NCBI GenBank assembly: GCA_037179335.1
Contig: JAKZHN010000015.1
Coordinates: 744,001 to 808,000 of the forward strand
Source of the DNA: Cyclaneusma minus
Taxonomy: Eukaryota; Ascomycota; Leotiomycetes; Marthamycetales; Marthamycetaceae
DNA length: 64,000 bases
Reading direction: 5' to 3'
Under the pieces are notes generated by a model. It did no database searches. It had not been told where the DNA came from and worked only from the letters and a program-made list of their open reading frames with translations. Below, in pieces: positions 1 to 12,480 of the stretch; the stretch's first letter is position 1; each line of letters opens with the position of its first letter. Made by a program: the position numbers and the translations under genes.

Positions 1-1079
1 TTATAAAAAATTTCCAGCTTTATAAAAAATCCAAATATATTAATATAATATACCATTTTGTCCGGAAGCTTAAAAATAACCGAAAATAATAAATTATTTA
101 TATTTAAATGCAAGATATAATAATAAATAATTTTATTAAGGCTTTAAATCAAATTTAATTCGCTAAATTTAAAAAGCTTTTAAAATTAAATATAGCTTTA
201 AAACAAATATAAATATCGAATATAAAAAAAAAAGCTTAAGCAATGCTATTTTCTATATTATTTCCTTTTATTTTAAATAAAATAAAATTTCAAATTATTA
301 TAAAATTTCATGCTGAAATAAAATTTCATTATAAAATTTTACGCTAAAAAAACTTGGTTTTAAAAAAATTTAAATAATTATTAGGCTTAGGGAAAATATT
401 AAAATATTCCCAAAGCAATTTAAAAAGCCAAATTAAAATAATGCGGGCCCGGAGCTTTATAAAATTCCGGGCATAAAACCTATTTACGCCCCTAATATAT
501 ATATTAAGCGAAAAGGCCACCCATATATTTATATTTGTAAAATAGGGGATTTTCTTTTAATTATTTAATATACTTAAAAGGACCAACCCGTATTGGTTTC
601 TAATATTTGGATTGGATAAAAGCCTAAAATTTAATAATTTGTTATTTAAACTACGCATTTAGGCTAAAAAATTGCGTAAAAAATTCTGGTTTTAATTGTT
701 TTTTAGCAAATCTAAATCTAAAAGCTATTAAAAAAATTAAATGGCTATAATAAATACAATTTAAAATATTTTTAAATTTTTAAATTAAATTAAGCAAATT
801 AAAATAAAAGCTAAAAAATAAAAACTAAAAAAAAATTAAAAAATTAAAACGCCGGGATTATAGTAATCCTTTATTTAGCGCAAATAATTTAGGATTGCAA
901 TATTGCCTTTTCTAAGGAAAAACCTTGCTTTTTTGCGTTTTTAAAAAAACGCTAATTAATATTGATTTTATTTATAAATGAATAAAAATTAAATAGAACG
1001 GTATAATAATAGCATATGCAATAGCGAAAATAAATCGGGTATTTTAATATACGTATTATTATATTTGGGAAAAAAGGGT

Positions 1080-1196
1080 CGCTATCGCCGGCGGCCTTGG
1101 AATAAAGCTATCCCCAGCCTTGGCGCTAGCCAGACAGCTCCCCGGTGCACGGGCCACTGGGTGGTCCGTGCTAACTGCTGCAGGAATTGACATGCT
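1080..1196. other. GC-rich island inside the AT-rich block
   Basis: About 115 bp of near-normal base composition with many intact CpA and CpG sites (for example CCCCGGTGCACGGGCC), with sharp AT-rich edges on both sides. A 71-codon minus-strand ORF covers it, but the part outside the island is low-complexity AT sequence. I do not recognise it as a gene or rRNA. Confidence 0.5.
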
Positions 1197-1901
1197 ATAA
1201 ATGCTTTATTTGCAGCGGTAAATATATTGCAAAATTTTGCAATTAAAATTAAAATGGTAAATATAATATTAATAATATTAGTAATTAAAAAAAGCAATAA
1301 AAGCTAATAGCTTTTAAAGCTTTAAAAGCCAATTAAAATATTATTAAAGCTTTAAAAGCTAATAAAAATAGGCTAAATTAGCTTTTAATTTTAGCCAGTT
1401 TTTCGTATTTATTAAATCTATTATTATTATTATTAAATTAGCTTTTAATTATTTAGCCTTTTTTAATTTAGCATCCTATTACTAATGTTTTTTATTTCAA
1501 TATTTTGCTAATTATATTTTTTTATTAATTTAGCTTTTGGCTAATTCTTTTAGCTCCCAATTATTTTAAAAATCCAAATATTAATTCCCGTTTTTTTATT
1601 TTAAAATTTTTTCAATTTTTTTAATTTTATTATTATAAGCCTTAATTAGCCCAGCCAAATACAATTTTACAATTTTAAAGTTTTAATAAATTTGCTATTT
1701 ATTTATTTAATTTTTTTTCCTTTTTAGTTATTAATATAATTTGCTCTTTTTCGGGACTATTTTAATAGCCTGCTTTTGATTTTTTAAGCAATTTTTTAAA
1801 TAAAAGCTTTTATTGGCTATAACGGCTTTTTTTAAAAGCAAATGTTTCGCAATTTTAAAATTTATATTTTGGTTTTTAAAATAATTTCCAAAAAAGTTAA
1901 A

Positions 1902-2111
1902 TATTGCGACTATTGTAGCTACAGCTTAGCCAGCCTTGGCTATAGCCACTATAAATAGCTTAGCTTAGCTTAGCTTAATTAGCAAAAAAAGGGAGGAAAT
2001 AGCTTTAATACTATAAAGCTTACCCTTTTTTTAAAAAAATTCAATATAATGCTTTAAATTAAATATATCCTACTTTTAGCATATAAGCCATTTATTTTAA
2101 TAATTCCAATA
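1902..2111. repeat. left LTR, heavily RIP-mutated
   Basis: Shares with 8,554-8,758 the CTTAGCCAGCC core, a run of CTTAG repeats, and the ACTATAAAGCT and GGATATATCCTACY-like blocks. Almost every difference is C/T or G/A, and this copy is the more AT-rich of the two. Confidence 0.7.
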
Positions 2112-5100
2112 TTAATTAATATTTCTTTACCAAAATACAAATTTGTAAAAGCATAAAAGAAATTAAAAAACCATTCTTTTCAACCAATAAACTATTTATT
2201 GGGCCAAATAAATCGCCAAATTAATAAAATATTGGTGTATTTCCTACCAATTTTATAATTCCATCTTTAATTAAATTAAATTTTTAATTTTATAATTTAA
2301 AAAACCTTTTATATATTACCTGCAAAAATTATTTAATTTTAAAGCCGAAAAAACAATGCTATTAATAATAATTATGCTTTGCGGCCAAATCTTTATTAAA
2401 CCATTTTTAAAATTAGCAAAAGCTTTTTATAATTAAATTATATTTGTAAAGGCTAAAAATTATAATTTGCAATTTCTTTTTATAAGCTAATTGCATTTTA
2501 TTACGCAATTAATTAAGCTTGTAATTAAAAGCTTTTAATATACCATTATTTTAAACAATTTAATTTGCTTTTAAAGCCTATAATTATTTAAAATACTTTT
2601 TCCAAACCATTATATTTCGAAAACCATTTAATTAATTTACCAATTTATTTAATATATTTAAAATAATTAAATCGGTCGACTTTATATTATAAACGGCTAT
2701 AAAAACAATCCAATATATAATATTTTAATAAAAATTAATTTTTCCAATAATTTACATTTAATAAATTAATTTTAAATAATGCAAAAAATCCTAAAAACCC
2801 TAATAGTCCATTATTTTTTTTAATTTTATAATATTGGCCAATTTCTATAAATTTGCAATTTAGCCTGCATTATCCCAAAATATACCGCCATTTCTATTTT
2901 ACCGCCACTTTTTATTTCAAAAATATAAAAAACCACCACCAGAATTCCTAATATTTGCAAAACTTATATAAAATCACTTTTGCCATTTCCTGCACTATTC
3001 GGCAATTAATTTCCTATTAAAAACATATATTTTAAATCTCCTACTTCCTTAATTTTTAAAATTCTCATTATATATATTAAAAAACCACTTTTCTATTGCC
3101 TTTTTTAATTTATTAACCATTAATTTATTTTTCCAAATTAATTTACCTTTTTTTTTAAATTGCTAGCATATTTTCTTAAAATCCTAATATCCCCAATTTT
3201 AACCGGAATAAAAATATTATTGCTGCTAGCAAGCATAATAATAAAAATTTTAACCCAACTAACAAAATTCCTTAAAAATATTATTATTTTGCAAAAAGCA
3301 AGAATTCGAAAAAATTTAATATTACTAATATTTCTGCCAATTTCAATTTGTTTTTAATTTCTTCGTTCTTTATAAATATAAAAAATATAAAAAAAGCCAG
3401 CTTTAAAAAGCTGCTTTATAATATTAATTTAAATTGGATTTCGATTTTTGGAAATTTATTAATTGGCTAAAAATTAATAATACGGTTTATAAAATAATAA
3501 TAATAATTTTTTTAAAGGTATTCTTATCCATTAAAGCTATATTTATTAAAATTTTAAAGCTATATATAATAAAAATAAATAATATAAATAAATTGTTAAG
3601 GAAATTTATTTATTTGCAAATATTTATAAAAATAAATCCTTTATTTTATAATAAATATTCTTTTAATTATTAATCAACCAGCAATAGCCTTTTGCAATTG
3701 GCACACTTTTATTACCAGCTTTTAAAGCTTTTTTTGCCCAATTTAATGCCAATAAATCCAATCCCAATTATTTAAATTTTAATTCCTTTTTTTTTATTTA
3801 GTAGCCCCCAAAACAATTTAATTAATCCATTTAGCTACCATTATGGTCGCTATAATAATAGCGCATCCACATTTGCCTATAATATCTTTATTAATTTTTA
3901 AATTTTTAAAAAACTTGCAAATTTAATAAAGGCTTATTTAAACAATAAAAACAAATATAAAAAAAAGATATTTAATATTTTAAATATTAAATTCCAAATT
4001 TTTTATAACTTTTGCGCTAAAATGGGTTTGAAAACGGAAAACTATACTAAAGCATTTTTAATTATATTAAAAAGTAAAGCTAAAAAAATTTATTATAATA
4101 AAATTGCTAGCAAAAATTATTTAATTAAAAAACTAATTAAACAAATCCGCAAATGCTTTAAAAATTAAGCTAATTGTTAAAAGTATTTAATAATATAATA
4201 TATTACCAATTTCAAATTCGGTTTAAATAAAATGGCTAAATTTAAACAAATAAAATTTAAATGCTTAAAAAATTTATTTAATTAAATATATTTAATTTAG
4301 CAAAGCCTTAATATTATTTACAAAATCCGCAAATTTAATTTATATAATAAATTAATTAATGCCATTATAAATATTAAGGAATACCAATATGCTTTTATAA
4401 AACCGGCCAATATTTATAAACAATTTTGCGCCAATTTTCGCAATTTAATTCTAATTTATATAAAATTTAAAAAAGCTTTTAAAGCTAAATAATTTATAAT
4501 TAATCAATGCTTTAATAATTGCAAATAAAATTAAAATTATAGCTTTAACCAAAAGTACCAAAATTAATTAATTAGCCAGCCTTCCAACCCGCCTTAATTA
4601 TTTTTTATTTTATTAAATCGCCAATATTTTGTTTATAATAAATCAGATTATTAATTAATTAATTACTTTGTTTTTAATAACAAAATCAAAAAAAAATTCA
4701 TTATTTTTAAAACAAAAATTATATAAATCCTATTATGTTCTATATTTTTTTAATTAAATATAAAATTAATTTATAAATTTGGCCAAATAATAAAAATAAG
4801 CCTAATCTTCCTCCTAATATGCACCAAATAATATAAAATATTGGCTTTAATAATAATTCTAAATTTAAATTGTTTAATTCAAATTCAAATTAATTACAAA
4901 ATAAAAATCCTGCAAAATTTAACCAAATATTAGCTAATTTGGATTTTGGCTATAATTTTATAAAATATACAATTTTTTATTTTTTGTTTTCTTTTTTATT
5001 TTTTTTGTAATTAAATATAATAAAATTAATAAACCAAATTTTTTTAAAATGCTTTATAATTAATCAGCTTTTTATACCGCCATTGCTATTAATCCTTATT

Positions 5101-8100
5101 TTTTTTTTTTACAACCCTTAAATCAAAATAAACAAAATTTTTATTTTTATAAATTGCTATTTATTTATTAAATTCCAGGGCATTATATTAAATAATAGCG
5201 CTATTAGCATATTCATAATTGGTTTCCCTTAATTTCTAATGTTTTAGCGGCTATTTAATTTAAAATTTAATATTATTTAAAATAAGCATAAAACTAAATT
5301 TGGTAAAAAAACTGTATTTATTATTAATATAACGCATATTTCTATTTTTTCTTTAGCATTATCGATTTTTATATTATTTTTGCAAATATTCTACTTTTTT
5401 TATATTAATAATATAAATTATTTTAGCATTTATTTTAATAATTTTTTTAAGTATCTTATATTAAAATAAATTTACAATATCAATTATTTGCAAATAAAAT
5501 TATTTTTAGCTTTATTTTAGTTTCAAAAACTATATTATAAAAATCAATTTTATTTATAATGTGCTAATCGAAAAAAAGCTTAAACGATTTTATTAATAAT
5601 TTGGCTACCCAATAATTAAAAAGCTTTAAAAAATCCTTTTTTTATTCTATTATATTTTTAATAAATATATATTAAAAAAAATCAATAAATTCTACCACTA
5701 ATACCAAACCCATTTTAAGGCTTTTAGCAAATTCAAATTCTTTTTGCAAAAAAAAATTAATTTAATGCAAAAACTTTAATCGATTTGGTTTATATCAATA
5801 AATAAAAATTTATTTATATAATTAATATAGCTATTGCCTTTTAAGCAGCCCAATTTATTAAATTAAATAATATTAAAAATATTTAAAAAGCTATTTAATT
5901 ATATTAAATTAATATTTATTTTGGCTTATCCAATTGCATAATTTATAATGCAAAAAATAAATCTCCCTATTTTGCCCAAAAAAATTGTTTTATAAATAGC
6001 TATTAAATTAATTAATAATATAATTGGCCCTAATAATTTAATATCCATTTTTTTAATATTTGGCGCATATTTTTATATAATTAAATCCTTAATTCCATTA
6101 TCCAATATATTTAAATGGGCCAAAATTATCCACAAGGTTATAAAATAAATTAAAAAAAAATACGCCAAGCGCATTATTTCTAATATATTAGCTATAAAAA
6201 ACAGCCCTAATATTATATTAATTTTGGATTTTTTTTAATTAAAAATTATAATATATCGGAAATATATTAAACGCTAAATTAGCCTTTTTATTATAATTTT
6301 AAAAAGAATAAAGGCTATATATTAAATATGCTATAAAAAATTAAATTTTTTAAAACAACCATTATTAGATTTTATTATAATAAAAAACAAATTATAAAAT
6401 AAATCCAATAATTTAAATTATAACCAATTTTTTTCAAAATTACCTTCAAAATCCCTTTTAACTCCAATTTAAATATTAAAATTTACAAAGCAAATTCCAA
6501 ATTATTTTAAATTTGAAAATAGCCCAATTTTTAAATCGCCAATAATATTTTTACCCAAATCCCCAAAAGCGCCACCCAAAATCCCAAGATTGCCATTTAA
6601 AAATCCATTGCCAGAAAATCCAAAACCAAAACCAATTCCGGCAGCTTTAAATAATAATAATTTTTACCCAAAAACGCCATTTTTTTTTCTCTAAAAAGAA
6701 ATCGAAATCGCCCAAAAAAAACCGCAAAAGCAAAAAATATTATATTTACAATAATTTAAACGCTTATATTATTTAATTTATATATTTTAAAATTTATATA
6801 ATAAATATTAAAAATATTAAAATCTTTCTTTTTATAAAAAAAGCTTTTAATTTCAAGCTTTTGATCAAATTTTGTAAACAAAAACAAATTATTATTTTCG
6901 GCAAATTATTTAAATAATCCAATATTGTAAAAGTTAAAGGTTTTTAAGCTTTTGATATTTTCAAATTTAAAATATATAATTTAAAAATCCATAATAAATT
7001 CCCGAAATTTAACGCATAAATAATTTATAAAATAAAAAATAAAATTATTAAATATCCCTATAAAAAATCAAAATTAATAGCTTAAAGCTATAATAATGCT
7101 AGTAAAAAAAATCCTTATTTAATTTCCAGTAATTTAACGGATTAGTTAGCAATTAATTATAATCTTGGCCCCCTATCTTTAAAAATTAAAAAAAAAAGCT
7201 TTATTTTTGGAATATTATTTAAATATACCCATATTCCTATTCCCAGTTTCAAAAAATAATTCTATATAAATTACCTAAAAAGTTTAAGCATTTTCACCCT
7301 TTAAAAATTTTTATAAAATTTTTAAAGCCCTTATATAGCATAGCAAAATCCGGTTTTTATTAATAAATACTCTATTTTAACCATTATAAAAACAAGCTTT
7401 TCATAAAAATATCTACTTTTAATCCATATTTAATAATTACAAATTTACCAAATTATTTTTTTATTGTTGGTATATAAATAAATAATACCCTAATTTTAGC
7501 AAATAATAAATAATTCGAAATAAAAAAATAAAAACTAATACTAGCCTTTTTCAAAACCAAGCCAAAATAATACTTTAATAACAAGCCCCTTATTTTTAAC
7601 AGCTATATTCTAACTTAATTTAACAGCTGGCGCATTTCCATAATTTAAAAAAAGCAAGGCAAAAACCTTAAACTAATTAACTTCAAAGCCTTCGCTTTCA
7701 ATATATTATAGCAATATATTAAATAAAAAGCTAAAAAAGCTTACATAGCTATTAATTCCCAACCAGAAATTTCCTATAATTTTTTTCTAATAGCCCAATA
7801 CCAATTTCCAATCAAAATAAATATTAAAGCCTTTAATAAATAAATTGATTAATATATAAAAAATATTAATTGGGGCTTTATTTACCTGCCAATTAATCTG
7901 GCAATTGCAAAGCTTTATATATTTATAAATAAATTATTTACCAATAATAAAAATTTCTTTTTCCAGCTAAAATATACCATTATATTGGCTAATAAAAAAA
8001 TAAACAAAAAAAAATTATATATTTAATTTTACAAATAATTTCCTTTATTAATTTTTTACCAAAAATTATTTTTTTTAAAGCTTTTTGCTATAATTTAAAA

Positions 8101-8553
8101 AATAAATATCGGAATTGCAATATTTATTATTATTGCAAATCCCCGTTGTTATTTATACCAATTTCCATTTTCTTTTATAATATATTAATTAAATTAAATA
8201 TTATAATTAAAACAAAACTTATAATCGATATTTTTTATTTTTGCCAAAATTATAAATAAAAAAAGCTATAAAAAATCCAATAAATTAATAATAAAAACAA
8301 TCTTATAAATGCTATAATAAAAATTAACCCAAATCAAATTTTAAAAATATTTATAAACCGCAATAGCTTAATAATTTGCATAAAAAAATAAATTAACCAT
8401 TTTAAAAATATCCTAGCTATTAAAAAAATTAATTTAACAAATTTAAAAAGCAAAAAACTTAATAATTTCATATATTCGAATTAAAAAATCTATAAATCTG
8501 GTTTTTAGCCCGCAATTATATTTACAATCTTTCGTCTTTTAAAAAATTGCCAA

Positions 8554-8758
8554 TATTGCAATTATTATAGCTATAGCTTAGCCAGCCCTGGCTATAACCA
8601 CTATAAATAATTTACCTTAGCTTAGCTTAATTAGCAAAAAAAAAATAGCTTCAACACTATAAAGCTCACCCTTCTTCCTTTTTAAACTCAATACAACGCT
8701 TCAAATTGGATATATCCTACCCTTGGCGTATAAGCCACCTACCCTGGTGATCCCAACA
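8554..8758. repeat. right LTR, less mutated
   Basis: Partner of the LTR at 1,902. It keeps CpA-containing blocks such as CACTATAAAGCTCACCC and ends GATCCCAACA. On the minus strand it begins TGTTGGGATC, a common copia LTR start. Confidence 0.7.
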
Positions 8759-11243
8759 TTAAATTTAATTTCCGATTCTACCGAATTAAAAAAATCAATA
8801 CCAAAGCTATTTTTTTTTTTCGCCAGGGCTAATTTTAAAAAAATTTTAAAGCTTTAATAGCTGGCATATTATTTAGTATTTATTGCATTTCTTTATATTT
8901 TTAATTAATTATTATATTATTAAAAGAGCCATTATTTTTTATTATATTATATTTTGCTAAATTTTATAAATAATAATAAAGGCTAGCAAAAATTGCGTAA
9001 TTTTTAAATAAAATATAAAAAACGCTTTTTATATAATATTAATAGCATTTTTATATTAATAGCTGCTAAAATTTATTTAAAAAAATCATATTTATATTAA
9101 ATGCATTTTGCTTTTTAATTTAATAATAGCTTTATTTATTTTTCATCTTTTTGCAAAAGCTTTTAAATAAATTTTAAAATTATAGCTTTTTAGCCCAATA
9201 ATCTTTTATTACCTAAATAATAATAATATTATTATGTTTTTTACTAGCATTAATTTTTTTTGGCTAAAAAACTAGCTATAATTTCTTTTACCAAATTTGA
9301 AATATTTAATAAAATACCAAAAAAATACTAAAAATATATTAATTAAAATTTTAGGCTTTTATATTAATATTCAAAGTTTTATAATTTTTATTCCCTTTAA
9401 AAAAATAGCTAAAATTTGCAAGCTTTTGGCCAATTTTATTAATTATTAAATAATTATTTTATATTAAATATAAATTATTACTGGCAATTTTAGCTTTGCA
9501 ATAATAGCCATTAAAAACGGCTATTTATATTGCAAATAGCTTTAAAAAATATTTTTTAATAGGCTTTATATAAAATTTAGCGCAATTTGCTTTTAAATAT
9601 TTGCAAAAATTTGGCCTAATAAAAAAAGCTTTTTTTTTAATTTAATGGCGTAAATTTTTTTAATAATATTTTAAAACGCTAAATATATTTATTTAGCAAT
9701 ATTTTAAATATTGGCCTAAATGCCTTTTATATTAATTTTTGCAAATTTAAAAATTGCAATTAGCAAATATATATAGCTATTATTTCCCGCTTTTAAATTT
9801 ATTTATATAATAATTTTGCGCAGCCAATATTTAAAGCCTTAAATATTAATATTTTCAAAATCCAAATTATTTTAATGGCTTTTAAATTTTAAGGCTTTTA
9901 ATAGGCCTATTATTAAATTATTATTTATATTAATAACGCTATTACACAATAAAGGCTTTTTAAATAAATGCTTTAAAATTAAAACCAGCAAGCAATATTT
10001 TAATAATTTCTTTTTTTTACCGCCGGCTTGAATATTTAGCTGGATTTAATTTATATTTTTAAAATCGGAAATAATTTTGCTAATGCTTTTTTTTATAAAA
10101 ATATAATAAATTTAATTAATTAGTATTTTTAATAGCAAATAGCTTTAATTTTCAAATTTTATTTTAAATATGAATTTTTAAATTAAATTTTTTATTTAGG
10201 GCCCGTTATTTAATTTATTACGGGCATTTTTTTAATATATATAATATATATAAATCTTATATTAAATTTTATAAATTATATTATTTTAGCAAAAAGTTTA
10301 TAATTTATTTAATTTTAAAAAAATTAATTTAAGCCTAATATTATCCAATTAGCGTTTTTCGCTATTTGCTATCTTTATAAAATTTAATATATATTTTCCG
10401 CAATGCTAGATTTTCCGCTAATAAAATATATTTTTGCAAAATATTAAAAGCTTTAAAATAATATAAAAAAAAACCAAAGCTTTTTCCAAAATTCGCTTTT
10501 TTAAAATTATTTACCGCTTTTTACCATTTAATAGCGCTTTTTTTATAAGCAGTAAAAGCTTGATTTTAATTATAAAGCAATATTTAAAATTGCTTTCGCT
10601 ATTTCTTTTTATATTGCCAAATTTATTTATAAATTAAAAAAATTAAAAAATTAAAAAGCTTTTAATAGAATTAAAATTTAATACCGGTATATTTATTTTA
10701 TAAAAAAAGACATGTTATTATTATTTTATTTAATAATAAATTTAATATTAATTATATTAATATTAAAATTATAATTATTTAAATAGCCAATTATATTTGC
10801 CTAATAGCTGTATTAAAATTCCTTTTTAAATTAAACTTTTAAAAACCAATTGCTTTTTTTTTAATTTCAAAATAGCGCATATATTTAAAAGGCTTATATT
10901 AATAAATTTTGCAATTATTTATATTTTATTAGCGTTATTAATATTTATTTTTATATTAGCTATAATTTTAGAAAAAAAGCTGCGCAATACGCAATTAATA
11001 ACGGTTTTTTATAATTTAATATTTAAAAATTAGGCCGGTAATTTTTGAACGCCTTTTTAGATTATTTTACCAATTTTTTTATTAGCAAATTTAATTTTAA
11101 CAGGCGCTTTTTTATAGGCAAATGCCCTATATTTAATCTTTTTTTAATTGGTTTTTTTTTTATTAATTTCTTGCCAATAGCTTTTTTATTCGCTATTAAT
11201 ATATTTGGGCATAATCTGTTTTGCTATGCTCGCGTTTGGCTTT

Positions 11244-11435
11244 GCAGCAATTTGAGCTAGCTCTATTTTAGCCCCAGGCTTTCCCAAGTTTTTGCATTGA
11301 ATTTGAATAGTTTTAAATAGCGTAAAAGCTAGGGATTTGAGGCTAGCTTTAGCAATTGCGAGGCTGTGCCCTAGGCAATATAAAAGAAATTAAGAATCCC
11401 TTTTTTTTTTGTATGTGATTTACTACGCTATAAAT
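11244..11435. repeat. RIP-mutated copy of the 129-bp repeat plus its right flank
   Basis: Aligns over about 190 bp with 11,781-11,975 but carries many C-to-T and G-to-A changes, such as CAATTT for CAGCTT and GCATTGAATTTG for GCGTTGAGTCTG. The homology continues past the tandem unit through the TACGCTATAAA segment. Confidence 0.85.
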
Positions 11436-11651
11436 ACTAATGGGTTTTATAAAATATAAGAATGGCTATTATCATGTGGGCAAGCTGCCAAGCTAGAATG
11501 GAATTCCTGGCGGCTATAAAAAATCTTCTTACGGCCGCAGGAAGCTTCTTTTATTTACCAATTATGCAGTTGCTTTGTTAGTCAGTTTAATTTACCCTTC
11601 CTCCTTTTTTGAAACCATTTATTCGTAATTAGTTATATAGTGTACAGCCTT

Positions 11652-11909
11652 GCAGCAGCTTGAGCTAGCCCCATTTTAGCCCCAGGCTCTCCCAAGCTCT
11701 TGCGTTGAGTCTGAATAGCTTCAAGTAGCGCAAGAGCTAGGGATTTGAGGCTAGCTCCAGCGACTGCGAGGCTGTGCCCTGCAGCAGCTTGAGCTAGCCC
11801 CATTTCAGCCCCAGGCTCTCCCAAGCTCTTGCGTTGAGTCTGAATAGCTTCAAGTAGCGCAAGAGCTAGGGATTTGAGGCTAGCTCCAGCGACTGCGAGG
11901 CTGTGCCCC
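11652..11909. repeat. two tandem 129-bp units with nested inverted repeats
   Basis: Units 11,652-11,780 and 11,781-11,909 are almost identical. Each contains GAGCTAGCC and later its complement GGCTAGCTC. Between these lie AGCTCTTGCG and its complement CGCAAGAGCT, giving a nested hairpin of about 90 nt. No coding potential is convincing. Confidence 0.9.
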
Positions 11910-11976
11910 AGGCAATACAGAAGAAATCAAGAATCCCCTCTCTCTCTCCGCATGTGACTCACTACGCCATAAAAGG

Positions 11977-12480
11977 CACCTCTGCTTGGAAAATTGGCCC
12001 GACCTGCCCTACAAAGCTCTGCGCTAAAAACTTCTGGGGCAAATCCGTTTGCTTTTAAAGCTGTGCCTGCGCAAGGTCCGTCCTGCTCTACACAGCCATT
12101 AAACCAATTGTCAAAGAAACTGCAATATTTGCTGGGGAGGAAGCTTTGTGCCTTGAAAAGGCCCGTCCTGCCATACGCAAACTTCAAACCACTCTCTACT
12201 AAGCTCCTACGTCCATCACAAACCTCTGCCTTCTGTCCGGCCCCAATTGGCAAATCCGAAACACCTCTGCCTGGGAGATTGGCCCAACCTGCCCTACGAA
12301 GCTCTGTGCTAAGGACAATTGGGGCAAATCCGCTCTGCTTCAGAACTGTGCCTGCGCAAAGTCCGTCCTGCTCTACACAGCCTTTCTGAAACTAGTTGTC
12401 AAGGGAATTCTATCAATGGCTTGGCCACTAAATTCCTGCGTCCATCACGCCGCCCTCCTCCTCCTCAAATCCGACATCCT
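11977..12480. repeat. diverged direct repeat, about 285-bp period
   Basis: The segment starting CACCTCTGCTTGG at 11,977 recurs at 12,262 as CACCTCTGCCTGG and remains recognisable through GTCCGTCCTGCTCTACACAG and CGTCCATCAC, with an internal deletion in the second copy. Overlapping ORFs on both strands (11,927-12,784) look like open frames in repeat DNA rather than genes. A further 17-bp word, AGCTGGCACCTTACTGC, occurs twice between about 12,579 and 12,666. Confidence 0.75.

Larger units (their letters stand above)
1902..8758. mobile_element. RIP-decayed LTR retrotransposon (copia-like ends)
   Basis: Two diverged direct repeats of 205-210 bp (1,902-2,111 and 8,554-8,758) bracket about 6.4 kb. 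Both begin TATTG and end with CAATA or CAACA, which fits a RIP-mutated TGTTG...CAACA pair typical of Ty1/copia LTRs. The 5 bp before the first LTR (1,897-1,901) and after the second (8,759-8,763) are both TTAAA, an apparent target-site duplication. The interior has no intact ORF. A Gly/Phe-rich stretch of about 44 open codons on the minus strand (6,510-6,640) is the only protein-like relic I could see. It weakly favours minus orientation, as does the TGTTGGGATC start of the right-hand LTR read on that strand. No PBS, RT or integrase motif could be verified. Confidence 0.7.
1..11243. other. AT-rich RIP-decayed gene-free block
   Basis: More than 11 kb of very AT-rich DNA dominated by TpA-rich words, with stop codons in all frames and no ORF above about 80 codons. 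The short ORFs at 3,160-3,357 and 3,434-3,673 are Ile/Lys/Leu/Phe/Asn-rich, as expected from random AT-rich DNA. Sequence that can be compared with less mutated copies (LTRs at 1,902 and 8,554; repeat at 11,244) differs by C-to-T and G-to-A changes, the signature of repeat-induced point mutation. Apart from the LTR element described separately, I recognise no gene here. It could be subtelomeric, pericentromeric or an interstitial heterochromatic island; no telomere repeat is visible. Confidence 0.9.

Noticed and set aside
3160..3673. ORFs of 65 and 79 codons in the AT-rich block
   Set aside because: Pure Ile/Lys/Leu/Phe/Asn composition expected from AT-rich decay; no motif, no neighbours.
11045..11260. 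71-codon plus-strand ORF
   Set aside because: Phe/Asn/Ile-rich, lies in RIP-mutated DNA and runs into the repeat copy at 11,244.
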